Assembly: GCF_016907715.1 (NCBI RefSeq)
Contig: NZ_JAFBCM010000001.1
Coordinates: 1,736,001-1,800,000 of the forward strand
From: Tenggerimyces flavus
Lineage (GTDB): Bacteria > Actinomycetota > Actinomycetes > Propionibacteriales > Actinopolymorphaceae
Reading direction: 5' to 3'
DNA: 64,000 nucleotides
In this document: positions 25,137 through 33,490 of the stretch, piece by piece
How the letters are laid out: every line of letters starts with the position of its first letter
How positions within the stretch are numbered: position 1 is the stretch's first letter
The notes under the pieces: generated by a model
The model's input: the letters and a program-made list of their open reading frames with translations, nothing else
Databases searched by the model: none
Told to the model about the DNA's origin: nothing
Position numbers and translations under genes: made by a program

Positions 25137-26018
25137 TCAGCCGAGCCGATCGAACACCAGCCGCGCGACGTCGACGATCGGGCGGTTGTCGGCGGTGGCG
25201 TCGGGGTCGAACGTACGCCCCATCACGACGATCACGATCGGCGTTCCGTCAGGCTGGTAAGCGATGCCGGCGTCGTTGTTGCTGCCGTACCCACCGCCGC
25301 CGGTCTTGTCGGCGAGCGTCCAGCCCTCGGGGAGGGCGGCGCGAAACCTGGTGCCGCTGGTCTGGTTGTCGAGCATCCAGGCCTTGAGAGTGGCTCTGTC
25401 GTGTGCCGGAAGTGCCTTGCCTACAAGGAGTTTCGTGTAGGTGGCGGCGAGCGCGTTCGGGGTGGTGGTGTCGCGCGGGTCGCCCGGGTGGGCGGTGTTG
25501 AGCTCGGTCTCGTACCGGTCGAGCCGGCTCGTGCAGTCGCCTACGCTGCGGGCGAATCGGGTGATCGCGCGCGGGCCGCCGAGCTGGCGCAGGACCAGGT
25601 TGGCGGCGGTGTTGTCGCTGAAGCGGAGCATGGCGTCGCAGAGCTCGCGGTTGGTCATGCCGTCGGCGACGTGCTGCTCGGTGATGGGGGAGTTCGCGAC
25701 CAGATCGGCTGCTGTGTAGGTGATTCTCTTGGCGAGGACCTCGCCGTGTTGGTCGTGGTCGCGCAGGAGTGCGGAGGCGGCGAGGGTCTTGAACGTGGAG
25801 CACATCGCGAACCGTTCGTACGCGCGGTGCGCGAGGGTCCGCTTGGTGGCGAGGTTGCGGGCGTAGACGCCGAGGCGGACGCCGTACTGGCGCTCGATGT
25901 CGCGAACGGTGGTCCTGGCCGCGGCGGCCTGGCTGGCGGGGATCAGGCCGGCGACGGGGAGCGCGAAGCCGGCGCCGAGGAGGCTCCGGCGGCTGACCGT
26001 TCTCGTCCTGCGTTGCAT
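25137..26018 (-). CDS. Class A beta-lactamase, Tat-exported
   Basis: A 293-aa serine beta-lactamase. A twin-arginine signal (SRRSLLGAGF) opens it. Catalytic elements are all present: S74-T-F-K77, S134-D-N136, the omega-loop E170-TE-L-N174 and K238-T-G240. Cys73 directly precedes the nucleophile, as in several carbapenem-active enzymes, but no partner Cys follows the KTG motif, so that comparison is weak. It hydrolyses beta-lactams outside the membrane. No BlaI/BlaR-type regulator is adjacent. The GH16 gene lies 114 bp upstream on the same strand. Confidence 0.92.
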   Translation of the reverse strand: MQRRTRTVSRRSLLGAGFALPVAGLIPASQAAAARTTVRDIERQYGVRLGVYARNLATKRTLAHRAYERFAMCSTFKTLAASALLRDHDQHGEVLAKRITYTAADLVANSPITEQHVADGMTNRELCDAMLRFSDNTAANLVLRQLGGPRAITRFARSVGDCTSRLDRYETELNTAHPGDPRDTTTPNALAATYTKLLVGKALPAHDRATLKAWMLDNQTSGTRFRAALPEGWTLADKTGGGGYGSNNDAGIAYQPDGTPIVIVVMGRTFDPDATADNRPIVDVARLVFDRLG

Positions 26019-26132
26019 GTGGGGGTCCCTCCCGGTGGGGTTTCGGCTTGCGTGCCTCAGCCCATCGGACGGGACGGCTTATGTCCAAGACGCATGCATT
26101 ATGTCTCGATGCGTCTGGGGTATATGGCCTGG

Positions 26133-26897
26133 TCAGGCGTACTGGCGGACCCAGTCGACGACCAGCGCGGGGACCGCGTCGTGGTCGTCGCCGGTGGACT
26201 TGTCGGGGAAGTCGAAGACGGCGATCTCCATCTGCATGGGGTACCGCGGCGGCTTGGCGCTGGTGTGGACCTGCTCGTCGTCAACGAAGAAGTCGGCCCG
26301 TTCCGCGGTCCACTCGACGGCATAGGTGTGGAAGTCGGCCACGTCGACGGCGAGCCGCGGCGCGGTGAACGCGTCGGCGACGTCGGGGTCGCGGAACGGG
26401 CGGAGACCCACGCCGACCTCGCACGACTCGCCGGCCTTCACCGACTCGCCGAACACCTCGTTCAGCAGAATCTCCCCGCAGCGCTCGGGCCGGTCCTCGA
26501 GCCCGATCATCCAGACGCCGACCATGGAGCGCTGGGTGACCTCGCCCCTGAGCCGGATCTCGAGTCGCCCGTACTCCGGCGTCCATCCCCAGAAGGTGTC
26601 CTGCGCCTCCCTGACGACGAGCCCGTCCCGGAACGGCTGCTGCCCTTGCGTGCTGCCGACGGGGCCGGAGTAGTTGCCGGACTGGATGCCGGAGACACGC
26701 AACGGCGTGGGGTGCTCTTGCTCGCACCACAGGCCCTGGTCGATGGGAATGGTCAGCCAGAGTTGGGAGTCCTTGAGCTCGTAGGTGGCCTTCGTCGCCG
26801 CGCGCGAGCTCCAGGCCGGGAAGTAGTGCGGAAGCCACACGCCTCTGTCGAGCTCCGACCCGTCGAAGTCGTCCTCGAACACGAGCTGCCTGTCCAT
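26133..26897 (-). CDS. Glycoside hydrolase family 16-like protein with altered catalytic motif
   Basis: A 254-aa jelly-roll protein without a signal peptide, from ATG 26897 (MDRQLVFEDDFDG, the usual GH16 opening). The active-site strand reads G-E142-I-L-L-N-E147-V-F-G, where classical GH16 has E-I-D-I-x-E. Both glutamates (nucleophile and acid/base) are kept, but the central Asp is Leu. Aromatic residues expected in the cleft are present (WGWTPEYGRLEIR). It may be a beta-glucanase variant acting on an unusual substrate, and cytoplasmic unless exported another way. Confidence 0.75.
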   Translation of the reverse strand: MDRQLVFEDDFDGSELDRGVWLPHYFPAWSSRAATKATYELKDSQLWLTIPIDQGLWCEQEHPTPLRVSGIQSGNYSGPVGSTQGQQPFRDGLVVREAQDTFWGWTPEYGRLEIRLRGEVTQRSMVGVWMIGLEDRPERCGEILLNEVFGESVKAGESCEVGVGLRPFRDPDVADAFTAPRLAVDVADFHTYAVEWTAERADFFVDDEQVHTSAKPPRYPMQMEIAVFDFPDKSTGDDHDAVPALVVDWVRQYA

Positions 26898-26995
26898 CGA
26901 GTCCTCCCAACACCACCTGCCCGGCTGGCACGAACATACCGAAGCGACGAGCCCGCCTTGAACACAATGACCGGAACCTCGGTCGCCGCCCTCCG

Positions 26996-27011
26996 CGTGA
27001 CTAGCGTCACG
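26996..27011 (+). promoter_or_regulatory. CRP/FNR-like palindrome
   Basis: CGTGACTAGCGTCACG fits GTGA-N6-TCAC, the CRP-family consensus core, as a perfect palindrome. It lies 28 bp before the hydrolase start at 27039, in the divergent GH16/hydrolase gap. This position would suit repression or a proximal activator. Confidence 0.5.
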
Positions 27012-27038
27012 GCCACCCAATGGTGTGGGAGGTCGCGG

Positions 27039-28406
27039 ATGCTCGCCTCGATGATCGTGGTCGGTGCCCTGCTCGTCAGCCCTGTCGTCGCGGCGACCGG
27101 TTCGTCGCCGCCGACGGCTCCGTGCCCGGACCGTGTGCCCGCGGGGACGCGATGCTTCAACGGGCAGGACGCGAACGGCGCGTTCTACTCGGTCGCGATC
27201 CCCGCCAACTGGAACGGGTCGCTCGTCCTCCATGCGCACGGCGGCCCGGACCTCGGCCCGCCCGGACAGGCGCGGACGGTCGACGACCTCAACCGCTGGG
27301 CGGCGATGGTGCGCGAGGGATACGCGTGGGCGGGCTCCTCGTACCCCCGCGGCGGGTACGGCACACAGATGGCGGTGCGCGACACCGAGGCGCTCCGGCG
27401 ATGGTTCGTCAGCATGTTCGGCCAACCCCGATTGACGATCCTGCACGGACAGTCGTGGGGCGGGAACGTCGCGGCGAAGGCAGCCGAGTCCTTCCGGTAC
27501 GACGGCGTGCTGCTCACCAACGGCGTCCTGGGCGGAGGTTCCCGCGGCTACAACGCGCGCGTCGACCTCCGGGTGATCTACCAGTACTACTGCCGCAACC
27601 ACCCACGCCCCGACGAACCTCAATACCCGTTGTGGATGGGGCTTCGCGCCGGCTCGACGATGACGAGCGGCGGGCTCCGGGCACGGCTGCAGGAGTGTAC
27701 GGGGATCGAGTCGCCGGCAGCCGAACGTACGCCCCTGCAACAGCGCAACCTCGCGGACCTCCTCGCCGTGACCCGCTTGCCCGAACGTACGTTGGCCTCC
27801 CACCTGAGCTTCGCGACGTTCACGTTCCGCGACATCGTCCATCAGCGGCTCGGCGGGCGGAACCCTTTCTCCAACCAGGGCGTCTGGTACCGCGGATCGC
27901 ACGACGATGTTGCGCTCAACCTCGGCGCGAAACGGTTCGGCGCCGACCCCACCGCGAAGCGCGACCTGTCCTACGACAGCGACCTGACTGGCGAGATTTC
28001 CGTTCCTGTGTTGACGATGCACGCGATCGACGATCCGACGGCGGTCGTCGAGCACGAGTCCGCGTACCGCAGCAGCGTCGCGGTCGCCGGCAACGCGCGC
28101 TGGCTCCAGCAGGTGTTCACGAACGAGCACGAGCACAGCGCGTTGAGCGACGCCGAGTACGCGACCGCGCTCGACGCGCTCGTCACCTGGGTGCGGAACG
28201 GGCGCAAGCCGTCGGCGCAGTCGATCGCAAAGCGCTGTCCTTCGGCCGACGCGACGTACGGAACGGGCTGTTTCTTCAACCCCAGCTACACACCCGCCCG
28301 CTACGAGAGCCGCACGTTCGCCCGCCCGGGCGAACGCCGTTGGCCTGCCATGACGGCCAGGCAGGCCCAGGCGTGGAGCAAGATACCCGGCGTCGGGATC
28401 CCGTGA
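27039..28406 (+). CDS. Secreted alpha/beta-hydrolase (esterase-like)
   Basis: A 455-aa exported enzyme. ATG 27039 follows GGGAGG by 7 nt and opens a signal peptide (MLASMIVVGALLVSPVVAAT). The nucleophile elbow is HGQSWGGN with Ser139. HAHGGPDLGPPG holds the oxyanion region, the likely acid is in LTMHAIDDPTAVVEHE, and His in NEHEHSALS completes the triad. Two cysteine pairs (CPDRVPAGTRCF, CPSADATYGTGC) suggest disulfides in the mature protein. The substrate is unknown; an ester or polyester is likely. Convergent with the spherulin-4 gene, 10 bp apart. Confidence 0.8.
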   Translation: MLASMIVVGALLVSPVVAATGSSPPTAPCPDRVPAGTRCFNGQDANGAFYSVAIPANWNGSLVLHAHGGPDLGPPGQARTVDDLNRWAAMVREGYAWAGSSYPRGGYGTQMAVRDTEALRRWFVSMFGQPRLTILHGQSWGGNVAAKAAESFRYDGVLLTNGVLGGGSRGYNARVDLRVIYQYYCRNHPRPDEPQYPLWMGLRAGSTMTSGGLRARLQECTGIESPAAERTPLQQRNLADLLAVTRLPERTLASHLSFATFTFRDIVHQRLGGRNPFSNQGVWYRGSHDDVALNLGAKRFGADPTAKRDLSYDSDLTGEISVPVLTMHAIDDPTAVVEHESAYRSSVAVAGNARWLQQVFTNEHEHSALSDAEYATALDALVTWVRNGRKPSAQSIAKRCPSADATYGTGCFFNPSYTPARYESRTFARPGERRWPAMTARQAQAWSKIPGVGIP

Positions 28407-28416
28407 CCGAACCTGC

Positions 28417-29907
28417 TTATGGCGTTGGCGGTGTCTGCGGGTCGGGTGGCGTCGTCAAGCTGACCTTGGCAGAGGCAGGCGAGGCGTTGCCGCTCTGGTC
28501 GCGGGCGACGAGGTGGAACTCGTACGTCGTCGCCGACTTCAGGGCGCCGATCGCGATCGACACGGTTGCCGGCGGGAGGCTGAGGATGCGCTTGCCGTCG
28601 CGGTAGACGTCGTACTTCGCGACCTCGCCGTCCGGATCGACCGCTGGCACCCAGGTGAGCCAGACGCTCGTCGGTGTCGAGGCGATGCCCGAGAGTCCCG
28701 TCGGCGCCTGCGGGCGGCGGCGGTCGGAGTCGAGCGTCGACACGCGGAGCTCGTCGGTCGCGCCGGAACGGTTGCCCGCCGCGTCGCGCGCCCGCACGGT
28801 GAACTCGTGCCGGCTGTCCGCCTCGAGGTCCCGCACCACCGCGGACGTCGCGCCCTTGCTCGCCGTCGCGACGCGCAGGCCGTCGTCGTACACGTCGTAA
28901 GCCACAACGCCGTGCCGGCTCGGCACCTTGTCCCAGGCGAGTGTGATCGTCGTCGACGTGCGGCCGACCCAGCGGAGCCCGTTCGGCTCCGACGGCGGGG
29001 TGCGGTCGCGCCGCCACGGCTCGAGCAGCTCGATGTGCTTCCCCCAGTACCCGTCGCTCGGCAGCAGGTTCCACGGGTTGGGCATGACGCCCGGGGTGAC
29101 GTAGACGTACCCGGCGTTCCGGACCTTGGACAGGATGATCGCCTCGGTCAGTTCGGCCTCGGTCTGCGTGTCGTAGATCAGGTGCCAGAACTTGTGCGGG
29201 TCCTCTTCGAGCGTCCACGCGGGCGGTTCCCATTCGCGGTACGTGGTGAGGGTGCCTTCGAACGCGAGCAGAATGTCGGCCGAGTCGCGGTAACACTCGT
29301 CCATGCCGGTGCCCTGGTTCGTCACCGAGATCGCGTCGATGTGGAGCTCTTTGAGATACGCGTTCAGCATCGAGATGCGGTGGACGTATTCGTTGTCCGT
29401 GCCGCACTGGTTGGTGACCTGGTCGAAGAAGATGCCGCCAATGCCCGCGTCGCCGTACAGCTCGTACCAGGCGTTGACGTCCTGCTGAGCCTGGGCAAGC
29501 CACGCGTCGGGGTCGGTCGCGCCGAGCCGCGTGGTGTGGCCGGTCGTGCCGAAGTAGCCGATGTCGACGTACCCGAGCATGGTGATGCCCGAGTCGACGG
29601 CGGCCTTGATCACCCTTGTGTAGTTGGGATCCACGAGGTCGTGCGGGCCGTTGAACGGGTTCGCGATCGCGATGCTGACGTTCTTGCCGGACTTCGTGAG
29701 CTTGTCCCAGTACGCGACGGTTTCGTCTCTTGGCGGAAAGTACGTCGGAACGGCGAGTTGCTGGGCAATCGACACCTGTGGCCGTCCTGGGAGTATTTCG
29801 GATTCTTTGTCGATCTCAGATTGTGCAGTAGTCGGGATGGTCCACACCAGCCCGGCGGTGATCGTGAGGGCGCCGATCGTCAACGCTCGAATGGCGCGAA
29901 ACCGCAT
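28417..29907 (-). CDS. Secreted spherulin-4-like glycosidase with two FnIII domains
   Basis: A 496-aa exported protein. After a signal peptide (about 1-29), residues 45-300 resemble the spherulation-specific family 4 TIM barrel: LAVPTYFPP, GYVDIGYFGTTG, and YGDAGIGGIFFDQVT with acidic residues near the barrel mouth. Two fibronectin type III domains follow (about 305-395 and 400-490; PSEPNGLRWVGRTSTTITLA and PQAPTGLSGIASTPTSVWLT), and the tail is Pro-rich. Spherulin-4 relatives cleave galactosaminogalactan-like polymers, so a polysaccharide substrate is plausible. ATG 29907 gives a full signal peptide. Confidence 0.85.
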   Translation of the reverse strand: MRFRAIRALTIGALTITAGLVWTIPTTAQSEIDKESEILPGRPQVSIAQQLAVPTYFPPRDETVAYWDKLTKSGKNVSIAIANPFNGPHDLVDPNYTRVIKAAVDSGITMLGYVDIGYFGTTGHTTRLGATDPDAWLAQAQQDVNAWYELYGDAGIGGIFFDQVTNQCGTDNEYVHRISMLNAYLKELHIDAISVTNQGTGMDECYRDSADILLAFEGTLTTYREWEPPAWTLEEDPHKFWHLIYDTQTEAELTEAIILSKVRNAGYVYVTPGVMPNPWNLLPSDGYWGKHIELLEPWRRDRTPPSEPNGLRWVGRTSTTITLAWDKVPSRHGVVAYDVYDDGLRVATASKGATSAVVRDLEADSRHEFTVRARDAAGNRSGATDELRVSTLDSDRRRPQAPTGLSGIASTPTSVWLTWVPAVDPDGEVAKYDVYRDGKRILSLPPATVSIAIGALKSATTYEFHLVARDQSGNASPASAKVSLTTPPDPQTPPTP

Positions 29908-30272
29908 TCTTCCCCCTCATAGGTAATGGAGCGCGCCCAGCAGGCTTCCCGGGCTCACTGGGCACGCACGTTTCACTTTGCCAGCTTTTTGCGTGGCCAG
30001 GAGGCGGAACGTTCGTACTCGCCCTGGGCGATTTGCTGGTCCGCAGGTCAGAGGGCGTGGGCAGTTCTACGTCTGGCGTGACCGTGCATGGGCGCGTGGA
30101 TTTCTGGCGTTCTGCGGGTGAATCTCAGCCGTTCGACCCGTGAACTCGTGTTGGGTCTTGCCAGAACATCGTCCGCGGTCCGAGTGCCCAGCCGAACGTG
30201 GCGCCTTCGAACTCCGCGCCGTACCTGGTGATGCCCTAGGGGATCCGGCGGGCGGCTCCGACGCAGTACGTC
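29908..30272. other. Gene-free stretch before the tRNA pair
   Basis: There is no convincing coding sequence in this 365-bp upstream region of the spherulin-4 gene. Short frames read through both strands but lack start sites and family features. The promoter of the spherulin-4 gene should lie just after 29907 on the minus strand. I did not find a clear -35/-10 pair. Confidence 0.5.
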
Positions 30273-30539
30273 CGGCCCGGGACCTGCGCTTTGGGGCGAC
30301 GCCGTGACTGCGTAGACCGGTCCCAGCCACCGGTGGTCGAACGCCTGGGCTCGGGCTCGGTTCATCGCGGGCCACGGTAGCTGTCGGAACCGCGTAGTGC
30401 TTCGGCCCGGGACCTGCGCTTTGGGGCGACGCCGTGACTGCGTAGACCGGTCCCAGCCACCGGTGGTCGAACGCCTGGGCTCGGGCTCGGTTCATCGCGG
30501 GCCACGGTAGCTGTCGGAACCGCGTAGTGCTTCGGCCCG
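30273..30539. repeat. Two tandem copies of a 130-bp unit
   Basis: Bases 30273-30402 and 30403-30532 appear identical (each starts CGGCCCGGGACCTGCGCTTT), followed by the first bases of a third copy to 30539. A degenerate match also precedes copy 1 (CCGACGCAGTACGTCCGGCC versus GGAACCGCGTAGTGCTTCGG). It lies about 110 bp upstream of tRNA-Asp. There is no convincing gene within. Confidence 0.9.
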
Positions 30540-30647
30540 CGGGGCGGCTATAGTGGCGTTCGCCCCTCCTGGGTTGGTCTGACTGACCTGGTGTGGGGCG
30601 ATGTGTGTGCGGTGCGATACGATGCATCGTCGCAGTTGCTTCACAAT

Positions 30648-30721
30648 GGCCCCGTAGCGCAGTTGGTTAGCGCGTCGCCCTGTCACGGCGAAGGTCGCCG
30701 GTTCGAGTCCGGTCGGGGTCG
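30648..30721 (+). tRNA. tRNA-Asp (GTC)
   Basis: A full cloverleaf: acceptor GGCCCCG/CGGGGTC, D-arm GCGCAGTTGGTTAGCGC, anticodon loop CTGTCAC (GTC), and T-arm with GTTCGAGTC. CCA is not encoded. It is followed 28 bp later by tRNA-Phe, with which it is probably co-transcribed. Confidence 0.95.
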
Positions 30722-30749
30722 CTGGGTGGCCGGTTCGCCGGCCTGCCGA

Positions 30750-30823
30750 GGGCAGGTAGCTCAGTTGGTACGAGCGTCCGCCTGAAAAGCGGAAGGTCGG
30801 CGGTTCGACCCCGCCCCTGCCCA
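30750..30823 (+). tRNA. tRNA-Phe (GAA), integration site
   Basis: Acceptor GGGCAGG/CCTGCCC, D-arm GCTCAGTTGGTACGAGC, anticodon loop CTGAAAA (GAA at 30784-30786) and T-arm GGCGG-TTCGACC-CCGCC. Its 3' half forms attL of the integrated element, so the insertion regenerated an intact tRNA. Confidence 0.95.
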
Positions 30824-30827
30824 CCTC
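30786..30827. repeat. attL: 42-bp direct repeat in tRNA-Phe
   Basis: The sequence starts AAAGCGGAAGGTCGGCGGTT and ends CCCACCTC. It is repeated exactly at 38093-38134 and covers the 3' anticodon arm to just past the tRNA end. The flanks differ beyond both ends, which defines the core. Confidence 0.95.
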
Positions 30828-30913
30828 ATCTGACCAGCGCAAACGCCATCGGCGTTGCTGCTTCCAAGATCGTTTGACGCCAACCGTGACGCCAACCGGC
30901 ATAGCGAAGACGC

Positions 30914-32137
30914 TCATCGAGCTTCCTCAGGGGCTTCCCGCTTCTCCGTCATTGAGGCGTGGGCGTAGATCGTCATCGTGACCTCGATGTCGGCGTGTCC
31001 GACGATGTCTCGGACCACGTGCGGCGGCACGCCAAGATCAAGTAGCAGGGTCACGCAGCTGTGCCGTAGATCATGAAACCGGATCGGACCGAGCCCAGCG
31101 GCATCGCGGAGCGGGTACCAGCTCCGACGCAGGTTGTCCGGCTCGATGGGAGTACCTCGACGCGAGGTGAAGACGTAGCCGGTCGACTCCCAGCTCGACC
31201 CGGCCTCAGCGCGTTCCTGAGCCTGTCGTTCCTTGTGCGAGACCAACGCGTCGTGGCAGAGGCCGATCAGCGGGACAGTTCTACGGGAGGACCGAGTCTT
31301 CGGCGTCACCGGTTGGAGGCGTGAGCCGACGCGTTGCAGGGTCCTTCGGACCTCCAAGGCCCCAGCGTCTAGACCGATGTCGTCCCATCTGAGTCCGAGC
31401 AGCTTGCCTCGGCGCAGGCCGAGGTAGAGCGCGAGCACGTAGAGCGCCTCTAGCCGGTCCTCGCTGGCAGTGGCCCGAAACTTCCGCGCCTGCTCAACGT
31501 TCAACCAGCGGTTGATCTCGTAGCTCGGGCCGGAGACCTGCACGAGCTTGGCCACATTCCTGGCGAGCAGTTCCTCGCGGACGGCGGCCTGCAACGCGTT
31601 GCGCAATACCGCGTGGGCTTGCTGTACGAGTCGATCAGATGGGAACTGGCAACAGTTCTTCGGTCGTAAAGCACAGCACCGTCGCTGACCTTCGGGACGG
31701 CGCTCGTCGAGTCCATGCAGGCAGCACGGACAGGTGTTCCGCATTCGAGTGAGGAAGTGCCGGACGTCTGGCGCGGAGAGTTTGTGCAGCTTCTTCCTGC
31801 CCAGCTGCGGCACCAGGTAGACGCGAACGATCACCTCGTAGCCATGATGCGTCTTCGGCTTCCGTGCCGGTCGAACGATGTGCTCCAGCCAGTACGCCAG
31901 GAACAGCGCCAACGTCCAACCGGTTGCCTCAGCGGGTACGTCTTGCTGGGAGCGGCTCAGTGCATCCACGAGCTTGCCGCGGACTTTGGCCTCGGTGTCG
32001 GCGTAGAAGTCCCTTCGCTGCGTCGTCCCGTCGCCCATGAGGAGGTACGCCCGCCCGACCCAGCGTCCGTCCTTGCGCTGGTAGACCGTGCCATTCCCGT
32101 TCGGGCGCTTACGTCCGATCTTGCGTCGTCGAGTCAT
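30914..32137 (-). CDS. int: Tyrosine site-specific integrase
   Basis: A 407-aa phage-type recombinase. Catalytic residues can be read as R243 (GLRRG), K280 (TPKTRSSRR), H355-x-x-R358 (FHDLRHS), H381 (VGHADI) and nucleophile Y391. The Glu usual after RxG-type box I is Lys here (LRRGK). A Cys-rich insert (NTCPCCLHGL to CCALRPKNCC, about 135-163) is common in actinobacterial integrases. ATG 32137 overlaps the xis stop in ATGA, so the two are coupled. It should recombine the 42-bp tRNA-Phe repeats. The gene starts 91 bp inside attL. Confidence 0.95.
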   Translation of the reverse strand: MTRRRKIGRKRPNGNGTVYQRKDGRWVGRAYLLMGDGTTQRRDFYADTEAKVRGKLVDALSRSQQDVPAEATGWTLALFLAYWLEHIVRPARKPKTHHGYEVIVRVYLVPQLGRKKLHKLSAPDVRHFLTRMRNTCPCCLHGLDERRPEGQRRCCALRPKNCCQFPSDRLVQQAHAVLRNALQAAVREELLARNVAKLVQVSGPSYEINRWLNVEQARKFRATASEDRLEALYVLALYLGLRRGKLLGLRWDDIGLDAGALEVRRTLQRVGSRLQPVTPKTRSSRRTVPLIGLCHDALVSHKERQAQERAEAGSSWESTGYVFTSRRGTPIEPDNLRRSWYPLRDAAGLGPIRFHDLRHSCVTLLLDLGVPPHVVRDIVGHADIEVTMTIYAHASMTEKREAPEEAR

Positions 32138-32316
32138 GCGGCGGTCTCCTCGACGAGAACGGCTATCACTTCGGGCAGGGCGTCGACAGGTACGAGCCGT
32201 CGAGCCCCGATCTTGACGGTTCGTAGCCGCCGCGTTCGGATCAAGTCGTAGAGCGCAGACCGACCGATACCTAGGCGCTGGGCGGCTTCCGTCGTCGTCA
32301 ACAAGAGCTTGTCCAT
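32134..32316 (-). CDS. xis: Excisionase/AlpA-like helix-turn-helix protein
   Basis: A 60-aa protein with a single MerR-like winged HTH: LLTTTEAAQRLGIGRSALYD followed by LIRTRRLRTVKIGARRLVP. Its length and position, directly upstream of and overlapping int by 4 nt, are those of AICE excisionases that direct excision by the integrase. The acidic tail VLVEETAA is normal. Confidence 0.9.
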   Translation of the reverse strand: MDKLLLTTTEAAQRLGIGRSALYDLIRTRRLRTVKIGARRLVPVDALPEVIAVLVEETAA

Positions 32317-32370
32317 GAGCGTTTCTCCTTTCTACATTGAGGTCCTGCCGATCCTCTTGACACCAATGCG

Positions 32371-33330
32371 TCAAGCGGGGCTGCTGATCTCCTCTCGGGC
32401 GACGCGGCTGTGCTCACGGGCGAGGGCGGCGGTGGTGTTGGCGAGCATGGCGTCGCCGGAGGTGAGCCAGCCGCTTCCGGCGTAGGTCAGCTCGGCTGCG
32501 GTTCGAGCGCTTGGTCTTCGTCGTCGACCTGGTGCTCGATCGTGCGGTGGTGGGAGCGTCGCCAGTCGATGCGAGCGCGGCGGAGCTGGCCGAAGGTCGT
32601 GGAGTAGCGGCGGCTCTTGGTGAAGAAGTGGCCGCCGTAGCCGGGCATGTGTGCCCAACGGCGAAGCCGTGCGTAAGGGTGCTTGGCGTACTCGGTAGTG
32701 GTGAGCAAGCCGCGGTGACCCAGGCGCCAGCAGGCGTCGACGAGGCGGCCGGTGTGGGTGTCGGTGGCGTAGAAGCCGACGGTGGTCTGGTCGAGCCGGC
32801 GGGAGAGATGACCGGTCGTCTCCGTTGCCTTGGTCGCGTACTTGGCGAGGTAGCCGGCGACGGCTTGCCCGGAGAGGATGCGACGTCGTCTCGTCTTCTG
32901 GTCCAGCTCGGCGGTAACTCGTTCGTCGCTAAGTGGGTCGCTGCCGCGGACTCGGACCGGGCGGATGTCGAGTTGGGTGCCCCAAGCTCATCGGCCAGCC
33001 GTCGGGTTGGTCGATGAGGACCTCTCGGAGGTGGTTCTCGATGCGCAGCGGCGGCGTGTGGAAAGTAATCGTCTCTGCGGCGCCGCGGAGCAGGGCGGTG
33101 AGTTCGAAGATGTTCGCCCTTCCGGTTCAGCGATCACGGCATCGGGATCGTCGGGGTCGATGCCGTCAAAGCGGACCAGGACGTGGAAGTGGGCGATGCC
33201 GCGTCGTTGGAACTCGGCGACCTTGCCGAACGAGAGAGTCGCACCCGGCCGGTATCGCCGTGCTTCACGGCGTGGGCCTTGAGGAGCCGGTTCGCGGTGA
33301 TCGTGGTGCGGCCTCTTCGGATGACCCGAC
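32371..33330 (-). pseudogene. RepSA-type rolling-circle replication initiator, frameshifted
   Basis: Minus-strand translation in shifting frames recovers a RepSA-like protein: GKVAEFQRRGIAHFHVLVRF (HUH-type strand), then GTQLDIRPVRVRGSDPL, SGQAVAGYLAKYATKATE, THTGRLVDACWRLGHRGLL and MPGYGGHFFTKSRRYSTTFG, ending with LTYAGSGWLTSGDA. At least three frame changes are needed, near 33100, 33000 and 32490, the last turning EPQPS-stop into ELTYAG. Initiation of autonomous replication is therefore lost. No single frame is long enough to be the working gene. Confidence 0.85.
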
Positions 33331-33490
33331 CCTTGGAATCCCCGCGAGTGCCTGACCTAACCGCCGCCTGATCGGGCACGCGCCGCCCCTTCACGACGAG
33401 TTCAGGCAATCCCCAGACAGACGGAGGCCCGAAGCAAGATACTGAAACAACGAGTATCTGCCTACCGACTCTACAAGGGGCCAAGCCGCG

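Noticed and set aside
23562-28406. A 1614-codon plus-strand open frame
   Set aside because: It runs through the XRE, methyltransferase, beta-lactamase and GH16 genes as low-complexity Arg/Ala sequence. Only the secreted hydrolase from 27039 is real. Long spurious frames are expected at this G+C.
30048-30627. Minus-strand open frames over the 130-bp tandem repeats
   Set aside because: They have no ribosome site or motif, consist of the duplicated DNA read through, and have codon use unlike neighbouring genes.
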